From NCBI RefSeq assembly GCF_002116635.1, contig NZ_LQPW01000134.1, forward strand, positions 1-64,000: a DNA stretch of 64,000 nucleotides. The letters run 5' to 3'. Below are positions 1 through 9,993 of this stretch, in pieces; the stretch's first letter is position 1, and each line of letters starts with the position of its first letter. Made by a program: the position numbers and the translations under genes. A model generated the notes under the pieces. The model saw nothing but the letters and a program-made list of their open reading frames with translations. It did not search any database and was not told where the DNA came from. The stretch is from Mycobacterium szulgai (GTDB lineage Bacteria; Actinomycetota; Actinomycetes; Mycobacteriales; Mycobacteriaceae).

Positions 1-1726
<1,726 letters not shown>

Positions 1727-1727
1727 G

Positions 1728-2540
1728 TCAAATGCAAGACGAATCACGTGTGGTCAACGTACGGCCGCGGGCTACCTGCATGCCTGCTACGGTCAGGCAT
1801 ATGGCAGCTGGCAGGGCGAGGGCGTGGCCGCCGAACCGAACAGCGGTCACCAGTCCCGTTGCGCCGCCGGCTAGAAAAAGCAATAGCGTGGCTAAAAGGA
1901 TAGCCGCTTTCCACTTTTCGAGTCCGTGTCGACGAGCTCGACCAAGCATTAGCCCGAGGTCAGTTACAGTACCCGTGAAGTGCGTTGTGCGGACTGCTAT
2001 CTGACGAATACTTGAAGTAAGTCCATTCTGCAAACCGAGCGCCGCGGCGGCGAACAGAGCTGGAAGCGTTGTCTGCTCGACACCGATTGTGCTGAGGAAC
2101 GATCTGAGCGCGCTGTGCTCGAGTCCCGTTGCGGCCAGCAGCAATAACACTGCTTCGCTTGTCAATACGACCGCATGGCGCGTGCCCGTTGCTGATTTCG
2201 GCATCCCCAGAAGTGCTCCGGCCACAAATGCTCCCGCGAAGAACCCTAGCAAGATCGCCACGAGCATATGTTCTTCGTAGCGCCACGGATGGGCGGTGGT
2301 CATGCCCAGCTGGGTGGTAACACCGGTAAGGTTTCCTACCGGAAAAGCCAGCATCAATAGCGCTGCGGCATTGACAAAACCTGCGGTGAACGCAAGCACC
2401 GCAGTGTATCTGAGCAGCGACCGGCGGGTCAGCGACTCGTCAGCCGGGGCCGGTGACCTTGAGTTGTCTGGCTCGACTTCCTCTGTTTTCGTGCATTGAC
2501 ACGAGGCGACGGAAGCGCCGTTGACGTTCCCGCCGTTCAT
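1728..2540 (-). CDS. DUF1275 (YoaK-like) membrane protein
   Basis: The frame is open to a start at 2705, but the extra 55 residues are polar, low in family similarity and overlap the neighbouring gene by 44 bases, so I place the start at the ATG at 2540 (270 residues). After a charged N-terminus come six or so hydrophobic segments typical of DUF1275: AGFVNAAALLMLAFPVGNLTG, a second helix pair, and the characteristic ALGLQNGLTSSIRQIAVRTT followed by HFTGTVTDLGLMLG. Members are widespread inner-membrane proteins of unknown transport role. It is the first gene of the accessory block that departs from the M. tuberculosis order. The start remains uncertain. Confidence 0.8.
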   Translation of the reverse strand: MNGGNVNGASVASCQCTKTEEVEPDNSRSPAPADESLTRRSLLRYTAVLAFTAGFVNAAALLMLAFPVGNLTGVTTQLGMTTAHPWRYEEHMLVAILLGFFAGAFVAGALLGMPKSATGTRHAVVLTSEAVLLLLAATGLEHSALRSFLSTIGVEQTTLPALFAAAALGLQNGLTSSIRQIAVRTTHFTGTVTDLGLMLGRARRHGLEKWKAAILLATLLLFLAGGATGLVTAVRFGGHALALPAAICLTVAGMQVARGRTLTTRDSSCI

Positions 2541-2661
2541 ATCTGGTGCCGCTGCTTCCGGATGCGACTCCGACCGGGCACCCGATCGATGCCGAAAAAC
2601 GTCTTGTGCCACGATTTTCTTGTCACGCAATCGTTTTGCATAGTGATCCCGCCCTGTGGCG

Positions 2662-3114
2662 CTACTCGCCGACCTGGGTAAGCGTAAAGGTGTCGCGTCG
2701 GTCATGAAGGCCGCAGGGCGCGTCGCTTTCCAAGAAAGCGACCTCTCCGGTAAGTGTCACGGGGTCCCACCATTGAGTAGCGATAACCGGATACGTGCCG
2801 CCATCGAAGTAGGAGGCGTTGTCGCCGACAAAATACGGAGGGCACGTCAGCCCCCCGGGCACCATTCTTGTAACGGTGAAGCGGCCGTCAACTAGCGAGG
2901 CGGCGAAACTCTTTCCTGGTCCAGTCGTCACGTAGGCGATGCGGTCTGGCCCGCAGGTGCTCCTGATGATCCAGGTTCCAACTTCCCCGTCCTCGTCCGC
3001 ATAGATATAGACACTGTCCGTCGACGGCACCGCTGCGCAGGCAACCGGTGCCGGGAGGGGGAGACCGCTGCCGGTCGTTGGGGCAATCGTCACGAGGAGA
3101 AATTTCGTCGTCAT
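2662..3114 (-). CDS. Hypothetical, probably exported protein
   Basis: 150 residues that I do not recognise. The N-terminus (MTTKFLLVTIAPTTGSGLPL then APVACA) is mildly hydrophobic and ends in an A-x-A-like site, so it may be a weak signal peptide. The mature part is rich in Gly, Thr and aromatic residues, has three cysteines in a pattern that could form disulfides (STCGPD, LTCPPY, APCGLH), and looks beta-stranded. This resembles many small secreted mycobacterial proteins of unknown function. It lies 25 bases downstream of the next gene on the same strand, so the two are probably co-transcribed. Confidence 0.6.
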   Translation of the reverse strand: MTTKFLLVTIAPTTGSGLPLPAPVACAAVPSTDSVYIYADEDGEVGTWIIRSTCGPDRIAYVTTGPGKSFAASLVDGRFTVTRMVPGGLTCPPYFVGDNASYFDGGTYPVIATQWWDPVTLTGEVAFLESDAPCGLHDRRDTFTLTQVGE

Positions 3115-3139
3115 GTCGTGGCTCTCACACGGGGAGGGG

Positions 3140-3889
3140 TCAAGGCGTTGTTGAGACGAGTTCGTGAGCGCGGTCGCTGGTCAGCGTCGACGAGGCTCCA
3201 CCGGCCGAGCGGACTGAGGCGAGCTGACGCCAGGATGCGATGGCGTCATGGGTGATTGCGGCGAATCGCGCCGATGCCGCACTGCCGGTCGCGAACGCGT
3301 GTGCGCGCAGCGCGCTTCCAGTCACTGCATCGACGGTGCCTTGGTGATGATCATCGGCCAACGCGGTGGACTCGTATGCGCTGCGTAGCGCGTGAGTTCC
3401 GGCCGGGTGGCCCGCGCCATCATAGCTGCGCGATTCCGCCACGGCGGCAGAGTAGGCATTTTCCCAATCCGACTGCGTTGGCTGTTGGCTCCGTGCTGCG
3501 AGTCGGTGTAGTTCAGCGATGTCGTAGATGGCCTTGGTCGAGCTGAGCTTGGCGTATTGAACCACTCCCCAGGTCGGGTTGGTGAGTAACTCGGCCACCC
3601 ACGCGTGAATGACGCTGGGTTCAGTTCCGGAGGTTCCGACTGTCTGCCAGCCCAATTCCAGTGCTACCAAGCTGTCTTCGGGTGACAGGTAACCGCTGGG
3701 GCCGGCCAGGAGGTCGTTACACGACTGCACGAATGCGGCCAGGGGGCGAGCAGAGCACGCCGGGTAATCCGTGACCACGCGATCGCCATAGATGTAGGAG
3801 ATCACGTTCATTGCGCATCCTTTGCCCGATCCCGGCTGATGTGACCCTCTGGCCAATCTCAGCGGGTGGGTGATGCGGTCGAGATCCAT
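3140..3889 (-). CDS. Hypothetical soluble protein
   Basis: 249 residues with no family I recognise. The start at 3889 has a good Shine-Dalgarno (GAGGAG seven bases upstream). An alternative ATG at 3811 (AAAGGA upstream) would begin the protein at MNVISYIYGDRVVTD and remove a poorly structured leader. The sequence is mostly helical and rich in Ala, Ser and His, with no signal peptide or membrane segment. It is transcribed divergently from the dab operon and precedes the exported protein at 2662-3114. The context gives no firm clue to function. Confidence 0.6.
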   Translation of the reverse strand: MDLDRITHPLRLARGSHQPGSGKGCAMNVISYIYGDRVVTDYPACSARPLAAFVQSCNDLLAGPSGYLSPEDSLVALELGWQTVGTSGTEPSVIHAWVAELLTNPTWGVVQYAKLSSTKAIYDIAELHRLAARSQQPTQSDWENAYSAAVAESRSYDGAGHPAGTHALRSAYESTALADDHHQGTVDAVTGSALRAHAFATGSAASARFAAITHDAIASWRQLASVRSAGGASSTLTSDRAHELVSTTP

Positions 3890-4184
3890 GGTCGTCTCCT
3901 CGGAGAGTGCGCTGGTCTATGGCACGAACGCTACATAACGAAAAATTTTTCGGCAATCAAGTTTCATATGAATCGCGTATGAGTGATCGAGCGTGACTGT
4001 TGTCGGCTTGGGCAGGCACCGGGGCATGTCGGCCTTCTGGCAGCCCGGCTGGCTCGCCGTGTTCACAAGCGCGTCGCGGGACGAGATTATGAACTGTATT
4101 TCACGATGCTTGACACACGTATTTAAAAACATGTAATTTGTTTCGCATGTCTACCACTTCACGCATGAGCTGCGGTGATCGCCA
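3890..4184. other. Divergent intergenic region upstream of dab operon
   Basis: 295 bases without a gene, noticeably more AT-rich than its surroundings, especially 3925-4150. It separates the two minus-strand hypothetical genes from the plus-strand dab operon and holds the promoter candidate listed separately. An imperfect palindrome ACATG (4129-4133) ... CATGT (4146-4150) lies across and just after the -10 element, suggestive of an operator. Confidence 0.5.
4110..4139 (+). promoter_or_regulatory. Sigma-70-type promoter for dab operon
   Basis: A consensus -35 TTGACA at 4110-4115 is followed, after 18 bases, by TAATTT at 4134-4139. This is an unusually good match for mycobacterial DNA and lies about 45 bases before the GTG start of dabB. 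The spacing and AT-rich setting fit a housekeeping-type promoter with a short leader. Not tested experimentally. Confidence 0.55.
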
Positions 4185-5792
4185 GTGAGTGCCCTCTTGC
4201 TTGCCGCGTTGATAACTCCGCTCGTTGCCGCACTGTTCGCAGGATTGGCCGGGCCGCGGTTCGGTCGGGCCGCAGCGCGCATGGGCGTCGCGGCCAGTGG
4301 TTTCGGCTTCCTGGCGGCGGCCGTGTTGGCTCTCGAGGTCTGGTTCCATGGTCCGGTATCGGCGACGCTGCGGACCGGGCATGGCGCACTGGTTGCAGAC
4401 ATCACCACAACCCGGCTCGGCGCCGTTTTGCTGTTCTTGGTCTACGGAGTCAGCGCAGTGGTGCAAATGTTCGCGGTTCGTTATCTAGCCGGCGACGAGC
4501 GGCTGGGCTGGTTCGTCGCGGGTGCGGGCTTGCTCACCTCGGCATCAGCGGGGCTGATGACGTCAGGAACTCTTATCGGGCTTGCCGTTTGTTGGACGGT
4601 AGCCGGGACTGCGCTGTGCCTGCTATTGGCGACGTACTGGCAATTGCCGGCCGCCCGCTTGGGGGTGCGCCGTACTGGCCAAGCATTCCTGCTGGGCGAC
4701 ATCGCCTTATGGCTGGCGGTAGGACTGCTGACCGCTCAACTGGGCAATGTCGAACTGCGGAGCTTGGAGCTCGGCCGATTCGCCCAGCCCACGCCGACGC
4801 ATCTGACTAGTGCAACGCTCATCGTCTTTGCTGCGTTGTCGCGCTCCGCACAATTGCCTTTCCACAAATGGTTACCTGCCACTTTGGCCGCGCCGACCCC
4901 GGTTTCGGCGCTGCTGCACGCCGGCGTGGTCAATGCCGGAGGGGTACTTCTGGTACGGCTGAGCCCGATCGTCAGCGGGTCGGCGGGGGCCATGGTGATG
5001 GCCTTCACGGCGGGCGCCCTCAGCGTCGCCTACGGCGCAGTCGTCATGCTCACTAAGCCAGATATCAAAGGCTCGCTGGTGTATTCCACGATGGCGCAAA
5101 TGGGCTTCATGATCATGACCTGTGGACTGGGCATGTCGGCGGCAGCGGTCATTCACCTTGTGGGCCATGGCTTTTACAAAGCGACCCTATTCCTATCGTC
5201 GGGTTCTGCGGTTGCCCAGTGGCGCCGGAAGGCTGCCCGCCCGGCCCCGCCATTATTGAGCACAGTCCGTCGCCGCGCGATCAGGGTCGGGGCGATCCTG
5301 CTGCCCGCCGGCGCCCTGGGTGCCGCCACCGCTCTCATACCGATATCCGGGGATGGCCACGGCTCGGCGGCCGCGCTGCTGGTCTTCGCCTGGGCGACTG
5401 CGGCCGTTGCTCTGGGCGGCTGGTTGGCCCGATGCCCCCGCACGCCGGCCGTCCTGGCCGGAGCTGCGGCGATGATGCTGGCAGCCCTGGGCTACGTCGG
5501 TCTGGTGAGCGCGGTGACGGGCTTCCTGGCTCCGGATCTGCCGCCCGTCGCAGCGCCGTCGATCGCGCCGGTGGCCATCTGCGCAGTGGCGGTGCTGCTC
5601 AGCGCGCTGGCCATCCTGTCGCGGGGTCCTCTAGCCGACCGGGCCGCGCGCTTGCACAACATCGTGTATGTCAGAGCGCTCAGTGCCGGATACGTCCCCG
5701 CGGCACGTCCTGCCCACACGCGCCCATACCGTCCTGCCCCCTTGCCAGTGCCCAACCCAGTAACGCGCCAACTGACAGGAGTAAACCAGTGA
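4185..5792 (+). CDS. dabB: DabB, proton-conducting NuoL-like subunit of inorganic carbon transporter
   Basis: 535 residues, start GTG, about fourteen hydrophobic segments. It belongs to the NADH dehydrogenase subunit 5/MrpA superfamily: the region SAQLPFHKWLPATLAAPTPV then SALLHAGVVNAGGVLLVRLS, and later MAQMGFMIMTCGLG with HLVGHGFYKATLFLSSGS, carry the conserved Lys/His proton-path residues. No other complex I genes are nearby. The partner immediately downstream is a DUF2309/DabA protein, which identifies this as the DabB subunit of the DAB system that couples ion flow to CO2 hydration. The stop overlaps the dabA start (GTGA), so expression is coupled. Confidence 0.92.
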   Translation: MSALLLAALITPLVAALFAGLAGPRFGRAAARMGVAASGFGFLAAAVLALEVWFHGPVSATLRTGHGALVADITTTRLGAVLLFLVYGVSAVVQMFAVRYLAGDERLGWFVAGAGLLTSASAGLMTSGTLIGLAVCWTVAGTALCLLLATYWQLPAARLGVRRTGQAFLLGDIALWLAVGLLTAQLGNVELRSLELGRFAQPTPTHLTSATLIVFAALSRSAQLPFHKWLPATLAAPTPVSALLHAGVVNAGGVLLVRLSPIVSGSAGAMVMAFTAGALSVAYGAVVMLTKPDIKGSLVYSTMAQMGFMIMTCGLGMSAAAVIHLVGHGFYKATLFLSSGSAVAQWRRKAARPAPPLLSTVRRRAIRVGAILLPAGALGAATALIPISGDGHGSAAALLVFAWATAAVALGGWLARCPRTPAVLAGAAAMMLAALGYVGLVSAVTGFLAPDLPPVAAPSIAPVAICAVAVLLSALAILSRGPLADRAARLHNIVYVRALSAGYVPAARPAHTRPYRPAPLPVPNPVTRQLTGVNQ

Positions 5793-8386
5793 CCACCGTG
5801 ATCGACGAGCCGTCGCTCGAGACACGCCGGGCCCAGCTGCGTAGTGACATCACTGTGGCCGCGCGAATCCTCCCTACCCACTACCCCCTGGAAACCTTCA
5901 TCGCTGTCAACCCGTTGGCGGGGCTTGAGTCGATGCCGTTCGAACAAGCGATCGGTCGGGTTGGCGATCTCTACGGAACCCTAGGCGTGCTCGACGAATC
6001 GGCGTTTCGCGGCTTGTACCGCAGCGGACGCATCACCGATGCGGATCTGGAAAGCACGCTGCGACTGCGGTACCCGGCACTGCTCGACGGCCCACCGGTG
6101 CAGCTAGGTGCACAAGCGATGACTCCATCTCAACTCTTGCGCGCGGATCTCCTTACTGGCGCACCCGTCGCTGCGCCGCAGCGCCGCAACCTCACCCGCA
6201 GCGAAGAAATCGTGCCGGAGGTCGCAGAACTTGTCGACGCGCAAGCCGCGAAATGGTGTGCCGCATTTCTGGGGTCGTCGGCAACCGGCTGGCCGATGCC
6301 ACGCCGCGCGAACGGATTCTATTGTGCCTGGCGGCTTTTGGCTGCCGACGACCACACGCTGCCGCGTGCCGTGCGCACCGTACTGCGCAGGCTGCCCGAA
6401 CAAGCCGAAGACGCTGCGATCGCCGCGCTGTCGCAGTTGCTGGTCGCCGATGACGAGCGGATCACCTACCTGCAAGCGCATCTGACGCGACTTCCGGGCT
6501 GGGCGGCGCACATTCGGTGGTACGCCGGCCGCCAAGCGGGCCTGAGTCTGCTCGACTACCTCGCTGTGCGGCTGGCCTACGAATCGGCACTGTTGTCAAA
6601 CTCGGGATCAGACCTGCAAGACAGGAAGCGCAAACCGCAGCGGTCGAATATTCCTTCTGCGCGCGACCGCGCCGTGAGTCTGGTCCAGAACCTGCGATTC
6701 GACGGCGTCAACGACGACAGCCTTGGCGCCGTGGCGCGCATTCTGTCGGCACTGCCGGCCAGCGCGCGTCCCGTAGTGTGGCAACAAGCTTACGAGGCGC
6801 ATTACCGAGACGGATTGTTGGCCGCGCTCAGCGGGCCCTGTGCTGATCAGAGTCCGCGGCGGCCCAAAGCCCAGCTCGTCTGTTGCATCGACACCCGATC
6901 CGAAGGGCTGCGCCGCTGCATCGAGTCGCTCGGTGACTACGAAACCTATGGATTTGCAGGGTTTTTCGCAGTTGCTGTCCGGTTCACAGATCTGCTCGGC
7001 GGAGCGCCGAGCGACCTTTGCCCGGTGCTCATCCGCCCGGACCACAACGTGTCTGAACAACCGGCGCCGTCGACTGGCCACCAGGCGCGCCGCCGCCGAA
7101 CCGGCGCGGCCATCATTGCCGGCGCCGAAACAGCGTTCCACGCAGCGAAGTCGGAGCTCATGGCCCCATTCGTGCTTGCCGAGGCGACAGGGTGGGCTGC
7201 CGGCCCATGGGCTGCGGCGAAAACCTTCTACCCGGGGGGCGCTGGAACATTGCGCCGCCGGGTACGTGACCGGCTGCAGCCACCGGCTCCCACCGTTTTG
7301 TCGGTCAATGAGACGGTCTCACTGGATCATCGAGCGCTGTTCGCTCAAGTCGCCCTGACCACCATGGGCCTGACCGAGAATTTCGCCAGACTGATCGTGC
7401 TGTGCGGCCACGGCAGCACAACCGAGAACAATCCGTATCAGGCCGCACTGGACTGTGGTGCTTGTGGCGGACAAGCCGGCGGTCCTAACGCCCGAACCGC
7501 CGCGGCCATCCTCAACAGCGCCGATGTGCGTAAAGAATTGCGCACCCGCGGCATCACCATCGGGCCCGACACCTGGTTCGTCGCCGCACAACACGACACC
7601 GCCACCGATCAAATCGCAATACTGGACCAGCACCTGATCCCCGACAGCCACAAGACCGAACTAGCCTCCCTTACAGCCGATCTCGGCGTGGCTGGGGCGA
7701 CATTGGCCGCCGAACGATGCCCGGTGCTGCCCGGAGGGCCCGCCGATCCCTCGGCCTCTGATGCAGCCCGCCACGTCGCTGCCCGGTCGACCGACTGGGC
7801 CCAGGTGTTTCCCGAATGGGGATTGGCGGGCAACGCCGCCTTCATCGTCGCGCCGCGCGCCGTCACACGGGAAATCGACTTGCACCGCCGGACCTTCCTT
7901 CACTCCTATGAAGCGGCCGTGGATCCGGATGGCAGCGCCCTGGAAACAATCCTGACCGCGCCCATGGTGGTCGCTCAATGGATCAACTGCCAGTATTACT
8001 TCTCCACCGTCGCACCCGAATTATTCGGCGCTGGAACCAAAACCATCCACAACGTCGTCGCCGGCGCGGGAGTGCTGGCTGGGCACGGTGGCGACCTTCA
8101 GCTCGGATTGCCCCGCCAGTCCGTCACCGACGGGCAGTCGTTTGGACACGAACCCATGCGATTGCTGACCGTGATCCAGGCGCCGCTGCAGCGCATCGAC
8201 GCGATTGTCGAACGAAACCCTTTGCTGCAGAACCTCTTCGGCAACGACTGGGTGAGCCTAGCGGCACGAGAACAGCCCGGCCAACCTTGGCAGCGCTGGA
8301 CGCGCGGCGGCTGGCGACGCTGGGACCTACACGACGCGACCAACGACCAACGCGACACCGATGAGGAAGGAATCCCATGCCACTGA
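5789..8386 (+). CDS. dabA: DabA (DUF2309), carbonic-anhydrase-like subunit of inorganic carbon transporter
   Basis: 865 residues from the GTG at 5789 with ACAGGAG seven bases upstream; the frame is open further upstream but that part is antisense-free overlap with dabB and non-conserved. The zinc-site residues known from DabA are all visible: Cys366 and Asp368 in VCCIDTRSEG, His541 in LCGHGSTTENN and Cys556 in ALDCGACGG, with the same His-to-Cys spacing of 15 as in the Halothiobacillus protein (H524/C539). DabA sits at the inner membrane with DabB and is thought to convert CO2 to bicarbonate vectorially, trapping inorganic carbon. The C-terminal end overlaps the next gene by ten bases. The system is not part of the standard M. 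tuberculosis gene set. Confidence 0.93.
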   Translation: MTTVIDEPSLETRRAQLRSDITVAARILPTHYPLETFIAVNPLAGLESMPFEQAIGRVGDLYGTLGVLDESAFRGLYRSGRITDADLESTLRLRYPALLDGPPVQLGAQAMTPSQLLRADLLTGAPVAAPQRRNLTRSEEIVPEVAELVDAQAAKWCAAFLGSSATGWPMPRRANGFYCAWRLLAADDHTLPRAVRTVLRRLPEQAEDAAIAALSQLLVADDERITYLQAHLTRLPGWAAHIRWYAGRQAGLSLLDYLAVRLAYESALLSNSGSDLQDRKRKPQRSNIPSARDRAVSLVQNLRFDGVNDDSLGAVARILSALPASARPVVWQQAYEAHYRDGLLAALSGPCADQSPRRPKAQLVCCIDTRSEGLRRCIESLGDYETYGFAGFFAVAVRFTDLLGGAPSDLCPVLIRPDHNVSEQPAPSTGHQARRRRTGAAIIAGAETAFHAAKSELMAPFVLAEATGWAAGPWAAAKTFYPGGAGTLRRRVRDRLQPPAPTVLSVNETVSLDHRALFAQVALTTMGLTENFARLIVLCGHGSTTENNPYQAALDCGACGGQAGGPNARTAAAILNSADVRKELRTRGITIGPDTWFVAAQHDTATDQIAILDQHLIPDSHKTELASLTADLGVAGATLAAERCPVLPGGPADPSASDAARHVAARSTDWAQVFPEWGLAGNAAFIVAPRAVTREIDLHRRTFLHSYEAAVDPDGSALETILTAPMVVAQWINCQYYFSTVAPELFGAGTKTIHNVVAGAGVLAGHGGDLQLGLPRQSVTDGQSFGHEPMRLLTVIQAPLQRIDAIVERNPLLQNLFGNDWVSLAAREQPGQPWQRWTRGGWRRWDLHDATNDQRDTDEEGIPCH

Positions 8387-8700
8387 ACGGTTTGACCAAA
8401 ATGACCAAGATAGAAGTGGTCGTTGCCGGCGAAGACGCACCGGCAGTTCGCGAACAGTTTCGCAGCGCCGGCGCCAAAGGTTTCACCAGCGTGTCCGGCG
8501 TGTCCGGACTCGGTCACCACGGATACCACCAGGGACGGCTGCTGTTCAACCAGCAAGCCACGCTCGAAATGCTGATCACCGTCGTGCCCGACGTCAAGAT
8601 CGAACCCCTGGTGGCGGGACTGCGCCGGCTACTCGATGCCTCACCGGGCGTCATGTTCGTCACCGACACCTACGTCAGCCGACCCGAGTACTTCACCTAA
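8377..8700 (+). CDS. PII-like signalling protein of the dab operon
   Basis: 107 residues, ATG preceded by GAGGAAGG, overlapping the dabA stop. The sequence has the PII fold layout: beta strand TKIEVVVAGEDAPAVREQF, a T-loop region around GLGHHGYHQGR, then LEMLITVVPDVKIEPLVAGL, the last part closely matching the VKIE motif of PII proteins, and a final strand VMFVTDTY. The classical uridylylated T-loop tyrosine context is absent. PII-like proteins (CPII, SbtB) are known partners of bicarbonate transporters, including DUF2309 systems, and bind nucleotides or bicarbonate. Here it probably senses carbon or energy state and gates DabAB. The assignment rests on pattern and context. Confidence 0.75.
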   Translation: MPLNGLTKMTKIEVVVAGEDAPAVREQFRSAGAKGFTSVSGVSGLGHHGYHQGRLLFNQQATLEMLITVVPDVKIEPLVAGLRRLLDASPGVMFVTDTYVSRPEYFT

Positions 8701-8724
8701 ACCCCAACCAGAAAGGAAACACTC

Positions 8725-9345
8725 ATGTTCGAACCCTCAATCGCATGGCAGCGCCTGCGTGACGGCAATAGGGAATTCTCCGCAATGCTTGGCTCACAGC
8801 CAACACCGGCCACTCGCGGGCAAGCGCCGCTTGCTGCGGTCTTTCGGTGCTCGGATGACAAGATGACCAGCGATTTGGTGTTCGGTCAAAGCCGGGGCAC
8901 TTTCATCGACGTCAGTACCTGGGGCCATGTGATCGACGCAGGTGTACTCGCAACGATCGAATATGCCGTCGACACACTGGAAGTCCCGCTGATCGTGGTC
9001 TTGGGGCACGCCCACTGCGCGGCGATGCAAACGGCCCTGAATTCCTGGAACAACGTCGACATCCCCGATGGAGCAACCCGCGCTGTCGTCGAGAACGCGA
9101 TGTCGTCTCTGGCGCAGCGGGGTGCCGGTGCCTGCCGGGTCGAGGAGTTGACACGCATCCACATGGCGCACATCGGAACTTCCCTGCTGGCCAAGTCGCC
9201 GGCTCTGGCCCGCGCCGTCGACAGAGGGCAGACCGCGATCATCAGCGTGGTCAGCGATTCCGCCGACGGACACATCCGGACTTGCGGAATCGTCGGCGAC
9301 ATCACTGAACGTGAACGCGACACTTACCTGCTGGAAGTCGTCTGA
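8725..9345 (+). CDS. Beta-class carbonic anhydrase homologue with altered active-site dyad
   Basis: 206 residues, start preceded by GAAAGGAAAC. The beta-carbonic anhydrase fold is clear: zinc ligands Cys42, His95 and Cys98 (FRCSDDKM and VLGHAHCAAM), Asp44 of the dyad, and the conserved WGHVIDAGVLATIEYAVDTL helix. The usual CxDxR motif reads C-S-D-D-K, so the arginine that orients the catalytic aspartate is Lys46, and the VVRxAGH segment is replaced by DVSTWGH. It may be a slow enzyme, a bicarbonate sensor, or tuned for use with DabA. It follows the PII-like gene by 24 bases and closes the operon before a strong hairpin. Confidence 0.88.
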   Translation: MFEPSIAWQRLRDGNREFSAMLGSQPTPATRGQAPLAAVFRCSDDKMTSDLVFGQSRGTFIDVSTWGHVIDAGVLATIEYAVDTLEVPLIVVLGHAHCAAMQTALNSWNNVDIPDGATRAVVENAMSSLAQRGAGACRVEELTRIHMAHIGTSLLAKSPALARAVDRGQTAIISVVSDSADGHIRTCGIVGDITERERDTYLLEVV

Positions 9346-9362
9346 CACATCGACATCGACGA

Positions 9363-9395
9363 GTGCGCGCGGCATCGCATCGATGCCGCGCGCAC
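9363..9395. terminator. Bidirectional hairpin terminator after carbonic anhydrase gene
   Basis: A perfect inverted repeat with 15-base arms (9363-9377 and 9381-9395) and a three-base loop (cat). There is no T tract, which is usual for mycobacterial hairpin terminators. It lies 17 bases past the carbonic anhydrase stop and 34 bases past the stop of the convergent regulator gene, so it can end both transcripts. Confidence 0.75.
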
Positions 9396-9429
9396 ATCAC
9401 GACCCGCCGTTGACCTCAGCGCACGCCGC

Positions 9430-9756
9430 TCAGGTCAACGCCGCAATCAAGTCGCCGACGGTGTGCTTGGATTCGACCGGGTGACGCAAACGGCCACGCA
9501 GGTTGACGCCATAGACGTTGCGCCGACCCACCTTCGACTTGCGCAGATAACCGCTCTCAGTCAGGTCGGCCAGAATCGCCTGCACAGCGCGTTCGGTGAT
9601 ACCGACCCGAGCGGCAAGCTCTCGAGCCGTATAGGCCTCGCCCTCTGCCAGGCACAGCAGGACGTGGGCATGATTGGTCAAGAAGGTCCATCCGCTGCCG
9701 GTGGTTGGTTGCTTGACGGTCGCGTAGCCGGTCTGAGCACTGCGCGCAGTTGCCAT
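9430..9756 (-). CDS. Winged-helix transcriptional regulator 1
   Basis: 108 residues from the ATG at 9756 (GTGGGA just upstream); a TTG at 9774 would add six residues. The protein is a compact winged helix: FLTNHAHVLLCLAEGEAYTA, recognition region RVGITERAVQAILADLTESG, and wing RKSKVGRRNVYGVN. It lacks any ligand-binding domain. It is paralogous to the divergent regulator at 9994-10329, with roughly 57 of 88 aligned residues identical by eye. It converges on the carbonic anhydrase gene. The location suggests control of the dab operon or of each other. Confidence 0.85.
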   Translation of the reverse strand: MATARSAQTGYATVKQPTTGSGWTFLTNHAHVLLCLAEGEAYTARELAARVGITERAVQAILADLTESGYLRKSKVGRRNVYGVNLRGRLRHPVESKHTVGDLIAALT

Positions 9757-9993
9757 TCCCACATAATAGTACAAAGTGATTCGCGCAAATCAATTCGCTA
9801 AACGGATCGACGGTTTAGGGCCGGTTGCGGACCGGCGCGCTGGGCAGCAAGCCACACGTCGGCCGACCCACCGAGGCCCCCAGGGCGTCGCTCTCGCCGG
9901 TTCGCGGCCGGCCGCGGCGACACGGCGAAACTATTCCGCCAGTCCTAAGACACGACCTCTACTTTGCGAATAAATATACATGAAAAAGAAATC
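9757..9993. other. Divergent region between the two regulators
   Basis: About 237 bases. The two ends next to the regulator starts are AT-rich (9757-9800 and 9955-9999), the middle is GC-rich with no open frame worth calling. It must contain the promoters of both regulators, and the right end carries the perfect palindrome listed separately. Confidence 0.5.
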
